From assembly GCA_964459305.1 (NCBI GenBank), contig CAYWNA010000120.1:1-37136 (forward strand): 37,136 bases of DNA, written 5' to 3'. The DNA is from CAYWNA01 sp964459305 (lineage in GTDB: Bacteria > Planctomycetota > Planctomycetia > Pirellulales > Pirellulaceae). The number at the start of each line of letters is the position of its first letter. The stretch's first letter is position 1. Below are positions 15,564 through 23,300 of this stretch, one piece after another. The notes under the pieces are model-generated. The model ran no database searches and had not been told where the DNA came from. It saw nothing but the letters and a program-made list of their open reading frames with translations. The position numbers were made by a program, and so were the translations under genes.

Positions 15564-17378
15564 TCACGGTCGTCGGTTGGTCGGCTCATCTGGTGGGCCG
15601 ATCAGGACGAAAGGTGCCCAATAGTAGGGATCCCGGTATTTCTCTTGACCTCGAACTTGCTTACGAGCGAGTTGAAGTGCGGACGCGTAGTCGACGCTTT
15701 CGCCGTTTTTCCATGCTCGTGAAAGATTCTTGAAGAACTCAGACATAAGAAGCGATGTGGAGTCGTCGTTGACGGACCAATGGCTGCACACGACTCGGCT
15801 TACGCCCGCGGCAAAGAAGGCGCGCGCCATCGTCGAACCCACTTCCAGCGGCCGATCGGGGCCGACGTTCGTGTTGCAGGCACTCAACACTGCCAAGTCA
15901 CAGTCTTGAAGCGGCAAGTTGTGGATTTCGTGGAGCGATAGGAAGCCATCGTCTTCTAACGAGGAGACTCCACCGGGAGGAGGTGCCAGCGCCACGGCGC
16001 CGAAGCAGTTGTCGTGCTCCTGATCCACCATCCCATGGGCGGCTAGGTGCACGATCGTCTTGCCCCGGAGGCGATCCCGCACGTTCTTCTCGGTAGCTGC
16101 TTGCCCGAGTAATTCCTCGACGTCAAGCTCCGCTTCCCTGCAAGCCGCGACGACCGACCGGCATTCCTCTCTTGTCGCGGGAAGTGGAGACAGTTGTCCG
16201 CCGAATTCCCCGTAGGCGGCTCGCACAGGAGCGTCCGAGGAATCATCAGCCGCAGGGTGGTTCTCGGCGTACGCCGGGTCTGCGACGGAGAGCAACGAAC
16301 GTGAAGGTCCGCCCGCCGCCGACCGCTCCTTCAGCGTTACCATGATCATCGCGGATGGCGCGTAGGCAATCGGCGGTAGACAATCCAAGATGTACTGTCT
16401 GCGCTCGCCGTCATCGGACACCAATAACGATTCAAAAGGTAATTGGTGCAGCGCCCCATCCGGGATGACGATTACCCGGCGATACTGCTGAACGCGGCGT
16501 CTGATCGGCGGAGGCATCAAGAGATCCGTTAGTCGAACTTGTGCGCGCTCCGTCATATCGCCTCCCTCGGAAACGTCAATCGCCGGTCCCACACCCCGCT
16601 TGTCCCGGTCCAGATCTTTTTCTTCTCGCAACCGGGCGACATAACGGTTCACAAGCCGGGCTATCGTTTTACGCGTGAGCGGCCCTCTCCGTATTCCCAG
16701 CAGTCCTGCTGTCTCCGCGTCAACCTCCAACGAGAACGCTTCGCACGCGGAACACTCTCCGCCGGAAATCAAGAAAACGTGGCTTCCTGTGCATCCGCAG
16801 TAGTACATCAGGACCATGTCGGACGGTTCGCCCACGAGCCGGAACTCTTGCTCGGTAGGAGCGAATCGCTGAGAGTCCTTGAGCAGACTCCGATAGACGG
16901 GACTCTTGTCCCGAATCTCCCGTTCCACCTCCGAAATGGCATTTTGCAACTCGCCTAGTTCCCGCGTGAACTCGTCGGCACGATCCGGTTTTCCTTCTTC
17001 AAAAGCCGTGCGGATCTCCTCGCGTCGACGGACGTAGTCCTCCATCAGCTTTGTTCGTCGGTCGAGTAAGGACTTGCGGTCGTCCTCCTTCAGCGTGTCG
17101 CAGAAATCAACACCTGCCGCCCGCACCTGATCGAGAAACGTGCGATTCCGGCCCGATTCCGCAAACCGGACGGCGTCCCAGGTTCGGCCGTCTTCCACGC
17201 TCCACTGGACCAGCAAGTCAAACGCCAGGGAGTATTGCGCGAAAAAATGCGCCCGCTCGAACTCCGCCCCCGTCGTCATCGCGCGAGGGCCTTCGATCAA
17301 GTCGGTCGCTCGCCCTAAGAGGTCGCAGGCTTCTTGTTTTAGCTCCCGAGACGGGCTCAAACGCCCCAAGCCGCGCAC
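15564..17378 (-). CDS. CHAT-domain (caspase-like) peptidase, C-terminal part separated by an in-frame stop
   Basis: This 605-codon frame continues, in the same register, the giant upstream gene after one TAG codon (17384-17382). The first about 150 residues complete the TPR array and a coiled region; the rest is a CHAT domain. The caspase-like dyad is intact: His in HLAAHG (codon 16035-16037) and Cys in LSACNT (codon 15876-15878). IPDGALHQLPFESLL and CSHWSVND are further CHAT signatures. CHAT peptidases cleave protein partners when their TPRs are engaged, as in CRISPR-linked Craspase or gasdermin systems. The only local start is GTG 17378, three bases past the TAG, with no Shine-Dalgarno. Either it is reached by readthrough or reinitiation, or the gene has suffered a recent nonsense change; no other lesion is visible in 604 codons. 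Confidence 0.8.
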   Translation of the reverse strand: MRGLGRLSPSRELKQEACDLLGRATDLIEGPRAMTTGAEFERAHFFAQYSLAFDLLVQWSVEDGRTWDAVRFAESGRNRTFLDQVRAAGVDFCDTLKEDDRKSLLDRRTKLMEDYVRRREEIRTAFEEGKPDRADEFTRELGELQNAISEVEREIRDKSPVYRSLLKDSQRFAPTEQEFRLVGEPSDMVLMYYCGCTGSHVFLISGGECSACEAFSLEVDAETAGLLGIRRGPLTRKTIARLVNRYVARLREEKDLDRDKRGVGPAIDVSEGGDMTERAQVRLTDLLMPPPIRRRVQQYRRVIVIPDGALHQLPFESLLVSDDGERRQYILDCLPPIAYAPSAMIMVTLKERSAAGGPSRSLLSVADPAYAENHPAADDSSDAPVRAAYGEFGGQLSPLPATREECRSVVAACREAELDVEELLGQAATEKNVRDRLRGKTIVHLAAHGMVDQEHDNCFGAVALAPPPGGVSSLEDDGFLSLHEIHNLPLQDCDLAVLSACNTNVGPDRPLEVGSTMARAFFAAGVSRVVCSHWSVNDDSTSLLMSEFFKNLSRAWKNGESVDYASALQLARKQVRGQEKYRDPYYWAPFVLIGPPDEPTNRRP

Positions 17379-17381
17379 GAC

Positions 17382-17384
17382 CTA
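17382..17384 (-). other. In-frame TAG separating TPR array from CHAT domain
   Basis: The minus strand reads ...CTC CGC GCC TAG GTC GTG CGC GGC..., so LLLRA is followed by stop and then VVRGLG. The same frame is open on both sides for thousands of bases, and the flanking residues read as one TPR helix pair. It may be a nonsense mutation, an assembly error or a recoded stop. Confidence 0.85.
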
Positions 17385-20300
17385 GGCGCGGAGAAGCAAG
17401 GCGGCAAAATGCAGACTGGGATAGGCCTGGACACGTTCGTGTAACTGAATGGCTTTTCCAGCCAGATCATCGGCCTCCCGCAGCATTCGTTCCTTCTCAC
17501 CACGGTCCTGGACAACGCCCAGTTGCTTGACCTTCGCCTCACAAAGTCGATTGAGCGTTCTGGCCTGGAGCGTCATACTTCCCGTTTGTGTTGCGATGTT
17601 TAGGGCGTCTTGCCAACAGTTGATCGCTTCCTGGATCGCACCGCACCGGAAGTGGATACGGCCTCGCAAGTAAGCAAGCTGGCCACGTATTGGAGAGACC
17701 GTCGCGCTACCAAGTCGCTCCGCCTCCTGGGCGTGCTCAAGCGATCTATTCAAATCCTCGTTCGACGAACCATCCTTTGACGGCGCTGCCTCAGACCTGC
17801 TGAGATGAAGAAACGCCATCGCAACATGATAGGGCAACAACGCCGCCTCGTCGTCGGCCGCGCATGTCTCTTTTCGAAGCGCTAGTGCTACTTCGCAACG
17901 TTCCAGGGCTTTCTCAAACTGCCTTTCTGAGTTGAGTAGTGTTGCCAGGTTCAGCAACGCGATGCTGCGCAGCACTCTGCCATCTTCGCTGTCTGCGTAG
18001 CGCGGATCGGCGGATATGCGCACGGCGTTCTCGTAAGCATCCCGAGCGTCGCGATAATGGCCTCGTCCAGAAAGGTCAACACCCAGATTCAGATACACTT
18101 CGGCCAGCCTGAGATTTTCCGCGCCCCCAGTCTTCCGGTATTCCTCCAGCGAGCGTTGAAGCAGCTTTCCAACTTCCGCCCTGTCACCCGTCTCGTACCG
18201 GACTTTCGCCAGATTGTTCAGGACCAGCGCGAATTCACTGTGTTCATCATCGTTCTGCGGCGTAAGCTTCTCCCAGTACTCCTTGGCACGCTCGAGCAGC
18301 GGCCTTGCGGCATCGTAGTCCTGCGTCCTGACGTACAGGTCTGCGAAGCGGCGCTCAGTACGCGCGATGTCGGGGTCGTCACTTAGGCAAACGGACTCTT
18401 GCGTGTCTAGAAGTCTTTGCGCTGCTCGACATGCCGCCCGATCGTTCCCAAGCTGTGTGTAGATGTCACTCAGGCTCCGCAGGCACTCACATTCGGTCCT
18501 TGCCGAAACGGAGTCTTCTGTACGCGAGTCCTGCGCCCAAAGCTCTTCGTATCGGCGCGCGGCCTCGTTCAGCCATTCCCTGCCTTCCGTTTCGTTCTTC
18601 TGTTGGGAGCAGATCTGGCCGAGTCGCTCAATGATCCGGGCTAATCGCAGCCGCACCGCCACGCTGTCCGAATCGGCCGGACACCGCCAAGCCTCCGTCA
18701 GATAGCGCTTCTCACCGGGACTATCATGGGCCAAGCGGCAGCAACGCGCCATTTCGCATAGCGTCTGTTGACGTTCAGGGTGCTCCTCGTGCCGGGCAGC
18801 GGGCAGTTTTTCCAGGCAGGTTATCGCTTCCCGATATTGGCGCGTGGCCAAGCAGCACTCGGCGATAATCTCTGCCGCTTCAGGCCGTTGCAATGAATGC
18901 AACGGCCTTTTCTCGGCCTGATGCAGCACGCCTCGCGCTTCGTCTTCGGCTCTCCCAAACAGAACTCGCGCGCCGGCGTCGTCGCCACCGGCAGCCATTG
19001 CCTGCCCCAATCGTAGACACACTCGCGCAGTCGCCAGCGGATCGATTTCGCGCAGTCCGTGCGTCCAGGGTAAAGCCGAACGCAGGCGCTCCGCCGCCGT
19101 GACGCATTCTCCCCTTGCCAGGTAGATCTCCGCCAGTTTGGTGCTATTCTGCACTCGCTCCCGCAAACGCGTGGTCTCATCCAAAGGTGTGCCGCCGTCC
19201 AGCAACCGGTCGCGCTCCAGTCTCGCATCGATCGCCTCTTGATAGAGGCCGGATTCGTATCGTATATCCGAAAGGATGTCCCACAATGTAAGCCGTCGAT
19301 AGCTCCATCCGCGGCCCTGTGGGATCTGTTGAAATGCCTCCTGCACGGACCCTTCTGCCTCCTGGTATCTGCCCTCGTTCAGGAGTCTTCGTGCATCGTC
19401 AACAAGCGAAGCAAGGGCCAATCGCGGACTGGTGGCCCGCGGATCCTCCGCCCAGGAATGCGAAATTGCAGCCGTGGCCAGGCACGCAACAAAGAATGAT
19501 CGGCGCGAGATTCGGAGCGCCAGTCGACCCCATTTCTTGCGTAGCAGCCATGCCGTACCTGCGATCACACCCAGAACCGGTGTCAGCCATATCCACCACT
19601 TTCCGTCAAGAAGGGATGAGGCTTCCACGACTTCGCTCTTCTGCCTGGCAGCTTCCTGTTCCACCTCGTGGTCGTATCGGGGTCCGTCCTGGCCGGGCCC
19701 TTCATCCGTATGAGGCACTCCTGAATCCGTCGCGCGCTCCGGACCTTTCTCCTCGGCGGCCAGTTCTCCCGGATCGGTCACAGGTTCATCCCCCAAGTCG
19801 ATAACGAGCAGGTTTGCCGGCTCGATATCGGCCAGCAACACTGTCAGCGCGTCAATCTCTGCCTCTTCGATCTCGTCCGATCCGCTGGACGAAGACTGGT
19901 CTGGCGTGGAACCGCTGGCGCCCCAGTCGGGAACGATCCTGTTCCGGTCCGTTTGAACGGGATCGGGAGACGTCTGCCCGGATTGTCCACTGCTGCTGTC
20001 GCTGCCGTGGGACCGAAAGATGATAACCTCGCTTGAAATCGGATTGGGAATGACCGGCGACGGCGGTTTAGGGTTCGGGGACGGCTCTGGAGGAGAGGGT
20101 TCAGGGGCGGGGTCGTCGGGAGGCGGGGGTTCGCGTTCGACGGGTGGAAAATCGTTATCGCCGATCGTCACCGTCGCCGAGTCGTTGCTGCCGTCGACCG
20201 CCACGCTGCCGTGATTCGTGCCGACGAGCGTCACCACCACCGTCTCGTCGCCTTCCACGACGCCGTCATCCACCACCCCAGAAACATCTAGCGTCGCCGA

Positions 20301-23300
20301 CGATGTACCGCCCGCAATCGTCAACGTCGTACCCAACGCCGCGTGGTCCGTTCCCTCGGTCGCCGTGCCGCCAACGTCAAACGCCACTTCGATCCCGCCC
20401 GGCGGCGCCACCCGCCCACCGTCGAGCGTCACCGTGAACCGGCCATCCTCCGGACCCGTTTCGCTCGCCAATGCGTCCGTGGCAGAAATCGATACCGTCG
20501 TCCCATCGTTATCCACGATTTGCAGTGTGGCGGTATCCTGGGCGCCAATGCGGGCGCTGCTGATGGCAGTGACTTGGAACGTGATCTCCTCCGTCGTCTC
20601 GACGGTGGCGTCGTCGGTGATCGGAACGGTCACGGTCTTGCTGGTCTCGGTGGGGTTGAACGTCACCGTAAGCGGAAACGAACGGTCGTCGTAGTCGCTC
20701 CCGCCCGTTGCCGTTCCGCCGGTGATGCTGACCTCGACCTGCGAGACGATGCTGGTGTAGCCCGCTCGCGTCAAGGTCACGACGGCGCTACTGCCGGCGT
20801 GTTCGGCGTCCTCGTAATTCGCGGCGGAGAACTCAACGGTAGGCGCTGCGGCAACCACCACGGCGTAGTCCTCGACCTCACCGTCGGGAGCTTCGCCAGT
20901 TGGCAGCAGGTTCCCAGCCGTGCTCACACGGAAACGGGCATAGGTGGTCCCGGCCCGAGCCTCCGCGGGAACATCGAACGTGATCGTGTTGTCCCCGTTG
21001 GCGACGTCGATGCTGGTGGCGACCTGCTCGTCCCCGTCATCCCAATCCCCGTCCCGGTTGAAGTCGATCCAGGCGTCCAGCTTGGCACCGCTCGGCGCGT
21101 CCTGAACATTGACCGTCAGGCCGGCATTCAACTGCCCCACCACGATCGGGCTTCCGAACGTCACGCCGTCTTCGTCGTCAGGGGTCCCGGCCCTATCGTC
21201 GGCATCGGCATCGGCCGAGTGAGTTCCATCGGCTTCGCCATCCCGATTCATGCCCAAAGTCGGACCAGTGACGATGTGGCGCGCGCCATCCTCCGCCAGC
21301 GTCGTCGGATATGGTGTGGGCGTGTCCCCGAAGTCGAAGCCCCGGTTGCCGAAGTCGATGTCGGGCACAACCTCGCCCGGATCGAGCGTCACGATATGGC
21401 GGCCGGCGCCCCCACCGTAGATTCTGAGGTCGTCCATCACCTGATTGCCCGTCGTGGGGTAGTTGCTCATGATCGCGAAGCTCCACAACTCCTCGAAGTC
21501 GTATCCGATTGGCTCGTCGGCGAACAGCGCCGTTCCGTTGACCTGCAGGCTGAACGTGTCCGATGCGGCGTCCGTCCAAACAACCACGTGGTAGTCCGTG
21601 TCGAAGAGCCAGTCATAGCCGGTCTCAAGCGTTTGCATGGGCGCGTCAGGGTATGTGATGCGGAGTCTAACCTGGTGATCATCGCCCCATTGGATGTCCA
21701 TGTTCGTTGCCGACGGACGCAGGATCAACTCCTGGGCGAAAGCGTTATGACCCGACAACGAGCTGCCAAACTCGATCCGGAACACATACTCCGTGACGGC
21801 CTGCTCCGCCGTCGCGGCCAATTCGTACTGAATGACGAAGCCGCCGTCGCTCTCGGTATCCACAGACCGGAGCCCGAGGTTGCCCCCATCTTCGATTATC
21901 TCGTGTTCCCCATCAAGCAGCCAATAGCTGCCAATATCGGGACCGTTCGGCGGAACGCCGAGTACGTCATCGTCGAACGTGTCCAGCAACACGAGATCGC
22001 CCGCGGGGAAGGTCTGCACCCACTCCTCCTGCAATTCTTCGCGAACGACGTACTGGCCGGGGCCGAGCTTCGTGAAGGCGTAGTCCCCGTTCGCATCCGT
22101 CGTCGTGGACCGTTCCCCGTCATCCAACTGACCGTTGCCATTCGCATCCAGATAGATGGTCCAACCTTCTAGTCCGGGCTCGTCCGGATCGCGCACGCCA
22201 TCGCCGTCCTGGTCGTGCCACTTGCTGCCGCGAATCGTGCCAGCTTCGCCGAGCGTCACAAGGTAGTCTTCAACTTCACCGTCGGAAGCTTCGCCGGTTG
22301 GCAGAAGATTTCCCGTCGTGCTCACACGGAAACGGGCATAGGTGGTCCCGGCCTGAGCCTCCGCGGGAACATCGAACGTGATCGTGTTGTCCCCGTTGGC
22401 GACATCGATGCTGGTGGCGACCTGCTCGTCCCAGTCATCCCAATCCCCGTCCCGGTTGAAGTCGATCCAGGCGTCCAGCTTGGCACCGCTCGGCGCGTCC
22501 TGAACATTGACCGTCAGGCCGGCATTCAACTGCCCCACCACTATCGGGCTTCCGAACGTCACGCCGTCTTCGTCATCAGGCGTGCCGGTCGTATCGTCGG
22601 CATCGGCAGCGACCGAGTGAGTTCCATCGGCTTCGCCATCCCGGTTCGTGCCCAAACTGGGCCCGGTGACGATGTGCCGCGCGCCCTCTTCGGCCAGCGT
22701 TGTCGGATACGGCGAAGGAGCATCCCCTAGGTCGATCTGCGGTTGGTTGCCGAAGTTGACGCCGGTGACGACGTCGCCCGGCGCGACCACCACGATGTGG
22801 GCCTCGTCAGACGTGCCGCTAAGTTGCGTGCTCACCGAGACATTGTCGATCCCCCAACTCTCATTGGCCCCCGCAGTGTCGAGATTCGCCGAAAAATTCA
22901 GCACCAGCGAACTCGACGTGTGAGGAACGCTGGAGGTCAGATGGTACACGCTGTCACCAAGCTGCCCTGGGAAGGAGTAGCCGAGCGAGTCGGTTTCCAC
23001 TGCGCCCGTTGTCGGCGCATTCGCTCCGCCCGGATATGCGTCTGGGTAGGCCTGTTGCTTCGGAGCGTTGATCACATTGCTGAAGGTCGTGTGGAGCAAT
23101 GCCGGGCCACCGTCCACACTCAAATCAAAAATGTCCGGTGATTCGTTCGGTGGGCTGCCGTTGCCGTCCCACGAGCGAATGACAAACAAATCGCACGACA
23201 CCGCAACACTGTCGTGCAATGGCAATTCTTCCAGGGTCAGCGAGACCGTCTCGTCGCCGAATTCGCCCAGGAAGTCCCGAGCACCAATTGGAGTGCTCGA

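Noticed and set aside
15490..15567. GTGA overlap between the CHAT stop and a GTG start for the helicase
   Set aside because: The 26 residues it would add are unlike RhlE proteins and read as intergenic DNA; the overlap is probably accidental, though not excluded.
17376..17384. TAG read as pyrrolysine or GTG 17378 as an ordinary gene start
   Set aside because: No pylT/pylS is seen in the window and CHAT proteins are not known to use pyrrolysine. The GTG has no Shine-Dalgarno and would begin in the middle of the TPR array. Both remain weaker than nonsense change or readthrough.
20343..22172. A 609-codon open frame on the plus strand opposite the GEVED/SdrD region
   Set aside because: It lies wholly antisense to conserved domains, has repeated low-similarity segments that mirror the DNA duplications, and shows no recognisable fold or ribosome site. 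It is a shadow of the GC-rich repeat-bearing gene.
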